Part shown: positions 42,381-50,721 of the stretch, piece by piece
Layout of the letters: every line of letters begins with the position of its first letter
How positions within the stretch are numbered: the first letter of the stretch is position 1
Assembly: GCA_009837885.1 (NCBI GenBank)
Contig: VXSP01000029.1
Span: forward strand, 29,983 to 93,982
Length of the DNA: 64,000 bases
Direction: 5' to 3'
Source: Holophagales bacterium
Lineage (GTDB): Bacteria; Acidobacteriota; Thermoanaerobaculia; Multivoradales; Multivoraceae
Made by a program: the position numbers and the translations under genes
Notes under the pieces: model-generated
Told to the model about the DNA's origin: nothing
Databases searched by the model: none
The model's input: only the letters and a program-made list of their open reading frames with translations

Positions 42381-42695
42381 TCAGCCGTCGATGCGTTCGA
42401 CCAGCACCTCGACCTCGCCGCCGCAGGTCAGGCCGACGGACCACGCCTGCTCGTCCGAGATGCCGTAGCTGAGCCGCTTCGGAAGGCCGTCCTCCAGCAC
42501 CGATTGGGCCTCCTCGATCACAGCGCCCTCGATGCAGCCGCCGCTGACCGAGCCGGCGATGCTCCCTGCGTCGGATACGGCCATCTTCGAGCCGAGGGGC
42601 CGGGGCGATGAGCCGACCGTGCGGATCACGGTCGCGACGGCTACGCGTTGGCCGTCCGCGCGCCAGCGGTCCACGTCGGGGAGGATGTCCAGCAC
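42381..42695 (-). CDS. XdhC/CoxI-family protein, N-terminal part
   Basis: 104 residues covering only the XdhC_CoxI domain: DRWRADGQRVAVATVIRTVGSSPRPLGSKMAVSDAGSIAGSVSGGCIEGAVIEEA and LTCGGEVEVLVE near the end. The cysteines in SGGCIEGAV and LTCGG are the conserved pair thought to matter for cofactor sulfuration. It is the first gene of the minus-strand XdhC-N / XdhC-C / MocA / ManA run and is divergent from the lipoprotein gene at 42755 across about 60 bases. Confidence 0.87.
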   Translation of the reverse strand: MLDILPDVDRWRADGQRVAVATVIRTVGSSPRPLGSKMAVSDAGSIAGSVSGGCIEGAVIEEAQSVLEDGLPKRLSYGISDEQAWSVGLTCGGEVEVLVERIDG

Positions 42696-42754
42696 GCGCC
42701 GGATTCTAGCGCCGATCCTCCCAGGGCTATAGTGGTTCGAAGGAGGTGCGGACG

Positions 42755-43510
42755 ATGAAGATGCGCCGATCGGCGGTGATGTTGTGGCTGGCTTCGGCCC
42801 TGCTCCTGGCTGGCTGTGCCGTGCGCATTGGTGAAGGCGTGGCGGAGTCCGAACCCGAGCCGGTCACCGCGCGCAACCAGCCGGGCACTGGCATGGGTCT
42901 CTACGAGCCGGAGCAGCACGAGTTGTACGACGGCCGCTTCGTCATCGTGGGCACCGACGTCCACCAGGTCGGCCGGTTGGACGACGAGTCTCCCTGGGAC
43001 CACATGGGCGACGACGCGAGCAACGTGGCGCCCGTCGGCGGCGAGATCCTGATCGACGTCGACGAGATCGCCAACACGGGCACGTTCCGCGCGGAGCTGC
43101 AGCTTCCGGAAGGAGAGTACATCGTCGAACTCGACCGCTTCCACGAGTTCTCGCCGTGCCAGGACGGCGGCATCGCGGCGTACCTGTTCGAGCACGGCGA
43201 CGCCGGCTGCGGCGACTCGAACTGGCCGAAGAGCCTCCTCTACGTCGCCGGCTGGGGCTACGGCCGCGCGACCCTCGACGGCGAGGAGCTGTACCGCGAG
43301 TACCAGATCCACTTCATGGTCACGCAGGGAATGCGCGACCGCGAAACGCTTCAGGTGCAACTCGAGCCGACCGACGGTCCCGCCGGATCAGTCAACCCCG
43401 CGGCCCAGCAACTCGACTTCTACATTCGGAGCCCGGAAAACAACGACGCCAACCATCCCAACCGCGAGGTCTTCGACCACTTCTTCGCCATGGCGGTGAC
43501 CTGGAAGTAG
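42755..43510 (+). CDS. lipoprotein of unknown function
   Basis: 251 residues. The lipobox is LLAGC at about 17-21. The mature part is beta-rich with many Asp/Glu/His residues: YDGRFVIVGTDVHQVGRLDDESPWDHMGDD, EILIDVDEIANTGTFRAELQLPEGEYIVELDRFHEFSPCQDGGIAAYLFEHGDAGCGDSNWP and NREVFDHFFAMAVTWK. I recognise no family. The acidic and histidine-rich loops could bind metal. ATG 42755 is eight bases after AGGAGG (42741-42746); the in-frame GTG at 42746 is inside that site and less likely. Confidence 0.7.
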   Translation: MKMRRSAVMLWLASALLLAGCAVRIGEGVAESEPEPVTARNQPGTGMGLYEPEQHELYDGRFVIVGTDVHQVGRLDDESPWDHMGDDASNVAPVGGEILIDVDEIANTGTFRAELQLPEGEYIVELDRFHEFSPCQDGGIAAYLFEHGDAGCGDSNWPKSLLYVAGWGYGRATLDGEELYREYQIHFMVTQGMRDRETLQVQLEPTDGPAGSVNPAAQQLDFYIRSPENNDANHPNREVFDHFFAMAVTWK

Positions 43511-43627
43511 CCGGCTGCCGATTGCGGCGGCAGCGAGACGGCGGCGGTTGTGGCCCCCCCTCCGCTCCCCGGCCGGGCTGGACGTCGTCGGCTGGCCGTA
43601 GGCTGTCGTCCCACACAGGTCGTCGTT

Positions 43628-43740
43628 CCACACTGGGTGCGCCGGCGTCCTCGCCGGCCTCGGGCGACACCGCGGAGCGGTGGCGTCCGGGGAAGCGACG
43701 AGGCGAAGCCTCGCTCCTTTGTGGCGCCATCTGAAACACT
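43628..43740 (+). repeat. family A element, long form with GCGAGGC hairpin
   Basis: CACACTGGGTGCGCCGG with stem GCCGGCG-tcct-CGCCGGC, a middle hairpin CACCGC-gga-GCGGTG and a final hairpin GCGAGGC-gaa-GCCTCGC ending in TCC. The final unit resembles the one at 18301-18325 (GCGAGACC-gca-GGTCTCGC), again with paired changes. This fills most of the 240-base gap 43511-43750, in which no gene is seen. Confidence 0.8.
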
Positions 43741-43750
43741 GCGGCGATTC

Positions 43751-44965
43751 ATGAACCGTCTCGCGTGCTGCTTCACCGCTGCCATGTTCCTGACCACGGG
43801 AGCATTTGCGGAGGTGCGGCTGCTCGACACGCCTGCGGCAGAGAAGAGCAGCAGTTACTCCCTCGCGGCGGCAGAGGGTGGCGTCGTGTTCCTGAGTTGG
43901 ATCGAGTCCGCGGAGGGGGGCGCTCATGTCCTTCGGTTCGCGGAGTTGAAAGGCGAGAAGTGGGGACCCGCCACAACCATCGCGTCGGGTATGAACTGGT
44001 TCGTCAACTGGATCGACCACCCCGCAGTGGTTCCACTGGGCGGCGATCGGCTGGCGGCGCACTGGCTGGTTCACGATGAGGACCGGCAGGGCGACTACGG
44101 CTACGGCATTCGGCTGGTGTTCTCGGAGGACCGGGGCGGGACCTGGCGAGAGGTGTTCCAGGCGACTGGCGAGGGCGTTGACGGGTACGCGGGATTCGTG
44201 GCGTATGCCCCGGTCGCGGACGGGTTCGAGATGGCCTACCTGGCCACCGTCGGTGACGACGATGCGGAGCCGGTCTCGGCCGGACACGGCGAGGTGGAGC
44301 CGCGGATGGCTCTTCGGTCAGCCCGCTTCGATGCAGCCGGCGCGCTGGCGGGCGACCGCCAGGTGGACGCCGACGTATGCAGTTGCTGCACGACCGCGAT
44401 GGCGCCGAGCTCGGATGGCCTGTTCGTGGCTTTTCGCGACCGTCGCGAGGGCGAGTTCCGGGATATCTCCTTCGCTCGCCTCCGGGACGACCGATGGAGC
44501 AGTCCGAAACTCGTCCACCGCGACGGCTGGCACATCCGGGGCTGCCCAACCAACGGCCCGGCCCTGGCTTCGAGTGCATCAGGGCCGACAGCCGCCTGGT
44601 TCACCGCCGCCGCCGGCGAGTCGAAGGTCCTGGCTGCCTTCTGGAACACCGCAGAGCAACGGTTCGACGATCCGATCCGAATCGATTACGGCTCCCCACG
44701 CGGCTGGGCCGGCGTCGCCACTCTCGAAGACGGCAGCGCCGCAGTCAGTTGGGTCGAGCGCTCGGAAGAGGGTTTCAGCGAGTTGCGAGTGCGTCGAGTG
44801 CCCCGGGCTGGAACCGCCGGTCGATCGATCAATGTGGCACCTGCACCTGCAGGTCGGAGTGCTTTAGGTGTACCCAAGGTGATCCGCAGCAACGACCGCC
44901 TGATCTTCGCTTGGCGAGACGGTGGCGTACAGACCGCTGCAGTGCCCACCGAGGCTCTTGAGTAG
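43751..44965 (+). CDS. secreted sialidase-like beta-propeller protein
   Basis: 404 residues. A signal peptide (LACCFTAAMFLTTGAFA) precedes repeated short-blade motifs: VVFLSWIESAEGGAHVLRFAELKGEKWGPATTI, GIRLVFSEDRGGTWREVFQATG (an Asp-box, S-x-D-x-G-x-T-W), LFVAFRDRREGEFRDISFARL and LIFAWRDGG. This is the exo-alpha-sialidase/BNR six-bladed fold without the arginine triad I would want for a true sialidase. A CSCC motif (about residue 214) may form a disulfide or metal site. The role is unknown, perhaps glycan binding. Confidence 0.75.
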   Translation: MNRLACCFTAAMFLTTGAFAEVRLLDTPAAEKSSSYSLAAAEGGVVFLSWIESAEGGAHVLRFAELKGEKWGPATTIASGMNWFVNWIDHPAVVPLGGDRLAAHWLVHDEDRQGDYGYGIRLVFSEDRGGTWREVFQATGEGVDGYAGFVAYAPVADGFEMAYLATVGDDDAEPVSAGHGEVEPRMALRSARFDAAGALAGDRQVDADVCSCCTTAMAPSSDGLFVAFRDRREGEFRDISFARLRDDRWSSPKLVHRDGWHIRGCPTNGPALASSASGPTAAWFTAAAGESKVLAAFWNTAEQRFDDPIRIDYGSPRGWAGVATLEDGSAAVSWVERSEEGFSELRVRRVPRAGTAGRSINVAPAPAGRSALGVPKVIRSNDRLIFAWRDGGVQTAAVPTEALE

Positions 44966-45082
44966 GCGCCAAGCCCCCAGTCCGTAAGCGTTCCGCGGCT
45001 AACACTGAGACAAGGTGCCGGTGTCCGACGCCGTCCAGCCGATCCGGCGACCTGCGGGTCCGACCTCCGCCGCGGCTTTGGA

Positions 45083-46447
45083 CTACTCGCCCGCGCCGGT
45101 GGCGGCGCCGGACGCGGCGTGCTGTTCGTAGTCCTCTTCGGACAGGAAGACGAAGTTGGTCCAGCCGATCGCCATGTCGTCGACGGTCCGGTTGCCCCAG
45201 CCGACCCAGGCGGTCGGGTCGGGGTTGTAGGGGTTGTTCTCCGAGTTGTCGTGGTACGAGGTCACGTGCAGCACGGTGCCGGCGGGGAAGACCGGCGGGT
45301 GCTTGTACGGGTAGGCGATCTGCCAGTTGAAGTCGTAGTTCTGGATGCGGGTGAGCAGTTCGCGGCGGCCGTCGGGGTGGATCGCCTCGAGCTCCATGCC
45401 CTTGCCCCGGTAGTGCATGTGGGCCTGGAAGCTGATCAACTGGATCGGCCGGTCGAGCACGCGGTAGCCGTCGTGGCGGACGTTGTCGGCGCCGGGCGGG
45501 ATGGAGAGCTCGTTGTTGCGCCAGCCGCGGTTGCTGGGCAGGCCGGCGAACAGCCGGGTTGAGACGATCCGGTGCTTCGGCACGACGCCGCGGGGGTAGA
45601 AGCCGAAACCGACCCGCTGGCGGTCGCGGATCACCTCGCCGATCGAATGGTAGTGGCCGCTGAAGCGGATCCGGCTGCCGGCCATCAGCAGCTTGCCGGT
45701 GTTCTCGGCGTAGAGGTCGCCGGTGTTGCCGACCGCGTACTCGATGAGCAGCGAGCCGACCGGGTTGCCCTCGGCGTCGCGGCGGTTCGGGTCGTCGTCA
45801 CGCTCGAAGAAGTCCTCGCCGACGTACTCCGCGTCGTCCTGGATCGCGTAGACCATCGTGTGGTGGACGGTCGCGCGGCCCGCCTTGCTCGGCTTGACCT
45901 CGATCCAGCGGATGTAGCGGTCCTCGGTCAGGCCGGTGTCCGCGATGAAGTTGACGAACAGGTCGGGGCCCTCGGCCGGCACGACCATGTCCTCCTGCAT
46001 CTCGACCACCAGGTCGGGCTCGCCGTACTCCCAGGCGTCGCCGTCGGGCCACTCGATCGGCGCCGGCAGGTCGGCGGAGTTGCCGCGTGGAGCACCGCCG
46101 TCGACCCAGGCCGTGACCAGGGCGATCTCCTCGTCGCTCAGGCTCGGGTCCGGGTCGTAGACGCCGATCGTGCGGTCGATGTGCCAAGGCGGCATCTGCC
46201 GGGACTCGACCCGGCGCTTGATGGACCGCGCCCAGGGCCGGATCTGCTCGTAGCTGAGGAGCGACATCGGCGCCGCGGTCTCGGGCCGGTGGCAGCGCTG
46301 GCACGAGCGCTGGAAGATCGGCGCGATGTCGCGGCTGAAGGTCGGCGGGTCGGCGTCGGCAGCCGCCGCCGGAGAAGCGGCCGGAACGGCAAGGAGGGCG
46401 AGCAGCGGAATCGCGGCCGTCGTCAGGGTTCCGAGAGTCCGGTTCAT
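45083..46447 (-). CDS. c-type cytochrome with Cu-monooxygenase-like C-terminal region
   Basis: 454 residues. A signal peptide is followed by a short cytochrome c segment: FSRDIAPIFQRSCQRCHRPETAAPMSLLSYEQIRPWARSIKRRVESRQMPPWH, with haem-binding CQRCH (Cys 49, Cys 52, His 53) and a distal Met near MPPWH. The rest is beta-rich with histidines in ATVHHTMVYA, IRFSGHYHSIGE and ISFQAHMHYRGKGMELEA, like the PHM/DBH-type copper monooxygenase folds fused to cytochromes in Acidobacteria and Planctomycetes. The substrate is unknown. The start overlaps the upstream small-protein gene (ATGA). Confidence 0.82.
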   Translation of the reverse strand: MNRTLGTLTTAAIPLLALLAVPAASPAAAADADPPTFSRDIAPIFQRSCQRCHRPETAAPMSLLSYEQIRPWARSIKRRVESRQMPPWHIDRTIGVYDPDPSLSDEEIALVTAWVDGGAPRGNSADLPAPIEWPDGDAWEYGEPDLVVEMQEDMVVPAEGPDLFVNFIADTGLTEDRYIRWIEVKPSKAGRATVHHTMVYAIQDDAEYVGEDFFERDDDPNRRDAEGNPVGSLLIEYAVGNTGDLYAENTGKLLMAGSRIRFSGHYHSIGEVIRDRQRVGFGFYPRGVVPKHRIVSTRLFAGLPSNRGWRNNELSIPPGADNVRHDGYRVLDRPIQLISFQAHMHYRGKGMELEAIHPDGRRELLTRIQNYDFNWQIAYPYKHPPVFPAGTVLHVTSYHDNSENNPYNPDPTAWVGWGNRTVDDMAIGWTNFVFLSEEDYEQHAASGAATGAGE

Positions 46448-46944
46448 GGTTGGCTCCTCGTGGTGGCCGGTTCTGGTGCGAGGCAGACGCCCTGCTCGGC
46501 GGTGGCGGTGTCGATCTGCTTCGCCCGGCGGTAGGCCATGGAGATGTTCTCGATCAGGTAGAGGGTATCGATTCCGCCGCGTTCCGTCGTCTTCTCCGTG
46601 GTTTCGCCCACGGTGACCGACCAGCGCAGGTTGCCCTCGTAGTCGGCGGGGAGTACGACCAGGCAGACGTTGCGATGGCGTCCCGGTTCGAAGACAGTCG
46701 GCTGGCCGCGGTCTGCCGGTCCCGGGTCGAAGCCGTTCTCTTCGCCGGCGGGGATCTCGACCGCGACCGCGTTGTGGTTGTAGTAGCCGAAGACGAGGAC
46801 CGCGGTGCCGTCGTCGTTCGGCACGTAGCCCTCGTAGACCGGATAGATCGGCCGGGTCGGCTGCGCCCAGGTCGCCGCTGCGAGCGTGGCGGCCAGCACC
46901 AGGAACAGGGGCAACGCCGCGCGTACCGACGATGCCTTCTTCAT
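46444..46944 (-). CDS. small secreted protein coupled to the cytochrome
   Basis: 166 residues with a signal peptide ending at ATWAQ. The mature part contains IYPVYEGYVPNDDGTAVLVFGYYNHNAVAVEIPAGEENGFDPGPADRGQPTVFEPGRHRNVC and a C-terminal RRAKQIDTATAEQGVC. It is a beta-type extracytoplasmic protein that I cannot assign to a named family. Its stop overlaps the cytochrome start and its start is seven bases from the AbgT stop, so AbgT, this protein and the cytochrome form one minus-strand operon. Confidence 0.7.
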   Translation of the reverse strand: MKKASSVRAALPLFLVLAATLAAATWAQPTRPIYPVYEGYVPNDDGTAVLVFGYYNHNAVAVEIPAGEENGFDPGPADRGQPTVFEPGRHRNVCLVVLPADYEGNLRWSVTVGETTEKTTERGGIDTLYLIENISMAYRRAKQIDTATAEQGVCLAPEPATTRSQP

Positions 46945-46951
46945 CGCGCGA

Positions 46952-48523
46952 TCAGACCGCAGGGTAGGTGTAGCTCGCCTGGAGGCCGAGCGGGATGCCC
47001 AGCAACCAGTAGCCGATCAGGAAGATCGTCCAGGTGATGAGCAGGGTCACGGCGTACGGGATCATCAGCGACAGGACGGTGCCGATGCCCGCCTTCTTCG
47101 TGTATCGCTGGCAGAAGACGACGACGAGCGGGAAGTAGGGCATGAGCGGCGTGACGATGTTGGTCACGCTGTCGCCGACGCGGTAGGCGGCCTGGGTCAG
47201 CTCGGGCGAGATGCCGAGGCTCATCAGCATCGGCACGAAGATGACGGAGAGGACGGCCCACTTGGCGGAGGCCGAGCCGACGAACAGGTTGACGACCGCC
47301 GACAGCAGAATGATCCCGACCACGGTCGCCTGCGCGGGCAGGCCGAGATCGCGTAGGAAGTTCGCGCCCTTGAGCGCGATCAGCAGGCCGACGTTCGAAC
47401 TGCTGAAGGCGGCGATGAACTGGGCGGCGAAGAAGGCCATGACCAGGTAGTAGGCCATCGTGCGCATCGCGTCGCTCATGCCGTCGACGATGTCCCGGTG
47501 GGTCTTCACGGTGCCGGCGACGTAGCCGTGGACGACGCCGGGGATCAGGAAGAAGACGAAGATCAGGGGCACCAGCATCTGCATCAGCGGCGCCGAGAAC
47601 GCGGTCAGTTCGCCGGCCTCGCTGCGGAGCGGCGACGTGTCGGGCCACGCCCAGATCAGCAGGACGACCAGGCCGAGCACCGCGGACCCCATGCCGGCCA
47701 CGAAACCCCGGCGGTCCTCGCGGCTTGGCTCCTCCATCTTCGGCATCTCGTCCGGGTCGCCGTCGATCTCGGTGCCGCGGAGTCTCGGCTCGATCACCCG
47801 GTCGGTCAGGTACCAGCCGACCGCGACCACGAGGATGGAGGACAGCGCGGTGAACAGGAGGTTGCAGAGCGGGTTGACGAGGACCTCGGGATCGAGGATC
47901 TGGGCCGCGGACTGCGTGAAGCCCTGGAGCAGGGGATCGATGCCCGAGGGAATGAAGTTGGCCGAGAAGCCGCCCGACACGCCGGCGAAGGCGGCCGCGA
48001 TTCCGGCGAGCGGATGGCGGCCGGCCGCGTAGAAGATGACCCCGCCGAGCGGGATGACGAGGACGTAGCCGGCGTCCGCCGCCGTGTGGCTGACGATCGA
48101 TGCGAGGATCAGCATCGGTGTCAGCAGGCTCTTCGGCGTGAAGCCGAGGATCAGGCGCAGGCCGGTGTTGATGAACCCCGTCTTCTCGGCCACGCCGACG
48201 CCGAGAAGCGCGACGAGCACCACGCCCAGCGGAGCGAACCCGGTGAACGTCGTCACCAGCCGCGCCATGAAGGTCGCCAGCGCCTCGCCGGTGAGCTGGT
48301 TCTGGATCCGGACGGGTTCGCCGGTCACCGGGTGGATGTCCGCGAACTGGATCGGCGCCAGCAGCACCGAGGCGATCCAGGTCAGGAACAGCAGCAGCAG
48401 GAAGAGGATCGCCGGGTCGGGCAGCTTGTTGCCGACGACCTCGATGGCGTTCAGAAACCGGTTGAGAAGTCCCTTCGGCTTGCCGTTGTCGGCCTGTTGC
48501 GCCTCGTCGCCTGCCTTCGCCAT
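46952..48523 (-). CDS. AbgT family transporter
   Basis: 523 residues with about 12 membrane segments and clear AbgT signatures: NAIEVVGNKLPDPAILFLLLLFLTWIASVLLAP, VVLVALLGVGVAEKTGFI, LTPMLILASIVSHTAADAGYVLVIPLGGVIFYAAGRHPLAGIAAAFAGVSGGFSANFIPSGIDPLLQG, and PELTQAAYRVGDSVTNIVTPLMPYFPLVV. Members export sulfonamide-type drugs or move p-aminobenzoyl-glutamate using proton exchange. It is first in a run with two secreted proteins. The start ATG has GGGAGGAGCCGGC upstream. Confidence 0.92.
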   Translation of the reverse strand: MAKAGDEAQQADNGKPKGLLNRFLNAIEVVGNKLPDPAILFLLLLFLTWIASVLLAPIQFADIHPVTGEPVRIQNQLTGEALATFMARLVTTFTGFAPLGVVLVALLGVGVAEKTGFINTGLRLILGFTPKSLLTPMLILASIVSHTAADAGYVLVIPLGGVIFYAAGRHPLAGIAAAFAGVSGGFSANFIPSGIDPLLQGFTQSAAQILDPEVLVNPLCNLLFTALSSILVVAVGWYLTDRVIEPRLRGTEIDGDPDEMPKMEEPSREDRRGFVAGMGSAVLGLVVLLIWAWPDTSPLRSEAGELTAFSAPLMQMLVPLIFVFFLIPGVVHGYVAGTVKTHRDIVDGMSDAMRTMAYYLVMAFFAAQFIAAFSSSNVGLLIALKGANFLRDLGLPAQATVVGIILLSAVVNLFVGSASAKWAVLSVIFVPMLMSLGISPELTQAAYRVGDSVTNIVTPLMPYFPLVVVFCQRYTKKAGIGTVLSLMIPYAVTLLITWTIFLIGYWLLGIPLGLQASYTYPAV

Positions 48524-48600
48524 ACGCCGGCTCCTCCCGTTTCTGCCGCTGTGGACGGAAGCGTCATCTTAGCGCCCGCGCGGCAGGCTGAGCGCGGCTG

Positions 48601-48634
48601 ATTGCAAGGTTGACCCTCGGCCAATTGCAAGGTT
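48601..48634. repeat. direct repeat ATTGCAAGGTT x2
   Basis: ATTGCAAGGTT occurs at 48601-48611 and again at 48624-48634, 23 bases apart start to start, just past the hupE-like stop and before the AbgT start. Too short to name; may be a protein-binding site or a scar. Confidence 0.5.
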
Positions 48635-48637
48635 CCG

Positions 48638-49648
48638 TCAGACCACGATCCGACCCACCCGCTCCACGAACCAGAACGCGGCGATGATCCCGGTGGCGTA
48701 GATCGGCATTCGCAGGACGAGTTCCGGCATGACGATGCCGACTCGCTTGACGACGGCGAGGAGGGCGAGCACCACGGCGACGAGCATCAACTGGCCGACC
48801 TCGACCCCGACGTTGAACAGGAACAGCGCCATGGCGATCGCCCGCTGCGGCAGGCCGATCTCGGCCAGGGCGCCGGCGAAGCCGAAGCCGTGCAGCAGGC
48901 CGAAGGCGAAGGCGATGAGCCAGGGACTCTTTGTCGTGATCGGTGAGCGCTGGTCCTCGGGACGCAGCAGCTCGACCGCCAGGAAGAGGATCGAGAGGGC
49001 GATCACCGCCTCGACCGGCGCTATGGAGAGCTTGACGACGTTGAGCGACGAGAGCGCGAGGGTGATGCTGTGGGCGACCGTGAACGACGTGATGACGCCG
49101 ACCAGGCGCCAGGGGCTTCGGACGTAGAAGAGCAGGCCGATGACGAACAGGATGTGGTCGAAGCCGAACAGCAGGTGCTCGACACCGAGCATGAAGTAGG
49201 GCAGGGCGTTGCTGGCCGCCTCCCGGTCGACGGTCACCGAAGGCGTTTCCGGCCGGAGCAGTTCGGTGAGACTGTCGCCGTTGGCGAAGCTCATCCGGAG
49301 CAGGACGTCCGTCAGGGTCCGTTCGAGGCCGGCGACGGCGACGGTGTCGCCGTGGAGAATGCGGTCCGGATCGCCGTCCGCCGCTTCGCATTCGACGGTC
49401 CAGCGTTCGACCAGGGCGCCGGCCAGGTACTCGGGCGGCTGCCGCGCGGTCTCCGTGCAGTGTTCCGGCAGCGCCGGGTCAAGCAGGAGCAGGAGCGCGC
49501 CGCGGCGGGGCTGCTTCCAGACGACCTCGAAGGTCCCCGGCTCGCCCTCGTTCAGTTCGAGGTAGCCGGGACGGACCTCGTGGCCCCGCACGGGAACCGC
49601 CGCCAACAGGCCGAAGAAGACGGTCGCCAGGACCACCAGGCTGCGCAC
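48638..49648 (-). CDS. HupE/UreJ-type membrane protein
   Basis: 336 residues from a GTG at 49648 (MRSLVVLATVFFGLLAAVPVRG as signal). The N-terminal periplasmic part runs to about residue 165 (HEVRPGYLELNEGEPGTFEVVWKQPRRG). The membrane part then matches HupE/UreJ_2: NALPYFMLGVEHLLFGFDHILFVIGLLFY, ITSFTVAHSITLALSSLNVVKLS, IALSILFLAVELL and LIAFAFGLLHGFGFAGALAEIGL. The histidines in GVEHLLFGFDH, AHSITL and LLHGFGF suggest metal transport, usually nickel or cobalt. The start is uncertain: the frame is open far upstream, but the preceding gene stops at 49738 and a family A repeat lies in between. It is paired with a parvulin. Confidence 0.82.
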   Translation of the reverse strand: MRSLVVLATVFFGLLAAVPVRGHEVRPGYLELNEGEPGTFEVVWKQPRRGALLLLLDPALPEHCTETARQPPEYLAGALVERWTVECEAADGDPDRILHGDTVAVAGLERTLTDVLLRMSFANGDSLTELLRPETPSVTVDREAASNALPYFMLGVEHLLFGFDHILFVIGLLFYVRSPWRLVGVITSFTVAHSITLALSSLNVVKLSIAPVEAVIALSILFLAVELLRPEDQRSPITTKSPWLIAFAFGLLHGFGFAGALAEIGLPQRAIAMALFLFNVGVEVGQLMLVAVVLALLAVVKRVGIVMPELVLRMPIYATGIIAAFWFVERVGRIVV

Positions 49649-49692
49649 TGCGTGCGCCGGCGTCCCCGCCGGCTGCCTCCGAAGGCGGCAGG
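49646..49692 (+). repeat. family A element at the start of the HupE-type gene
   Basis: CACTGCGTGCGCCGG, stem GCCGGCG-tccc-CGCCGGC, then GCCTCC-gaa-GGCGGC. On the minus strand its end supplies the GTG proposed as the gene's start codon. Confidence 0.7.
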
Positions 49693-49737
49693 AAACGCGC
49701 GCCGGCCAAATGGCCTGCGTCGGCTTCGACGACTCGT

Positions 49738-50664
49738 TCAGCGTTCGTCTCCGCCTTCGTCCGCGTCCGCGCCGCCCTCCAGCTCGGAGGCGAAGTCGAT
49801 CTCGTCGATCTCGATGCGGTAACGCTCTCGCAGACGCTCGTGCGCGGCCTGGTTCGCGGCGTCCCGGGCGTCGCGCTGGGCGTCCTCCAGTACGCGCCGG
49901 CGCACGTCCTCGAACACTGCAGGCTGCGCCTCCGTGCGAACGGACAGCCGAACGAGATGGTAGCCGTAGGCGGACTCGACCGGTCCCGCCCACTCGCCGA
50001 GGGGCAAGGTGTCCAGTGCGTCCACGAAGCCGCCGCCGAAAAGCTCGGCGATGTCTTCGGCAGTCCGCCGCCCGTACTCGCGGCGCAGCATGAAGGGATC
50101 GCCCAGCCGCCGCCAGAGCGTGTTCTCGGGCGCGGCTTCGTTACCCTCGGCGTGGAGCTGTTCGAGGATTCCGGAAGCGGCCTCCATGGCCTCCTCGTCG
50201 CTGCCGCGCCGGTCGGGGCTGACGTAGACGTGGCGGAGCGTGAAGCGCCGCGGTTCCCCGTAGCGCTCCGAGTTCTCCTCGAAGTACTGCTGGAGCTCAG
50301 CGTCCGACACCGCGGCGGTGCCCACCGTGTCCTCGATCACGAAGGACATCTTCTGGGCCAGACGGCGGCGGACGATCGTGTCGTCCTGGTCGAGACCCAT
50401 GCGCGCGGCTTCGCGTACCAGGATCTCCTCCCGGACGTGGTCGTCGATCAGGGAGTCGAGTTCCGCGACGGTCGGCAGCCGGCCGATCTGCGCGCTCCAG
50501 AGGTCGGCCAGCCGGATCACCTGCGCTCGAGTGACGACGATCGTCCGGCTTTCCGCGTCGAAGACTCCGCCGGCCATGCGGTCCAACGCGAACACCGCGA
50601 TGCCGATCAACAGGAACACGAACAGGGGATCGCGAACGAACCGTCGGAGACGCGAGTCGGGCAT
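49738..50664 (-). CDS. membrane-anchored parvulin-type peptidyl-prolyl isomerase
   Basis: 308 residues. A single N-terminal membrane segment (PLFVFLLIGIAVFALDRMAGG) is followed by a SurA-N-like helical region (QIGRLPTVAELDSLIDDHVREEILVREAARMGLDQDD) and a parvulin domain at about 135-250 (RRFTLRHVYVSPDRRGSDEEAMEAASGILEQL, GGGFVDALDTLPLGEWAGPVESAYGYHLVRL). It folds or chaperones exported proteins. The partnership with a HupE/UreJ gene just downstream is one I have seen repeatedly in other genomes and suggests a joint function. Confidence 0.85.
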   Translation of the reverse strand: MPDSRLRRFVRDPLFVFLLIGIAVFALDRMAGGVFDAESRTIVVTRAQVIRLADLWSAQIGRLPTVAELDSLIDDHVREEILVREAARMGLDQDDTIVRRRLAQKMSFVIEDTVGTAAVSDAELQQYFEENSERYGEPRRFTLRHVYVSPDRRGSDEEAMEAASGILEQLHAEGNEAAPENTLWRRLGDPFMLRREYGRRTAEDIAELFGGGFVDALDTLPLGEWAGPVESAYGYHLVRLSVRTEAQPAVFEDVRRRVLEDAQRDARDAANQAAHERLRERYRIEIDEIDFASELEGGADADEGGDER

Positions 50665-50721
50665 GGCGGTGAATACTACGCTTTCGGAGTTGACACGGAA
50701 GCTGAAGAGAGGAGCATCGTA

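Noticed and set aside
43751..44965. True sialidase
   Set aside because: One Asp-box and propeller-like repeats, but I cannot find the arginine triad and catalytic Tyr/Glu pair.
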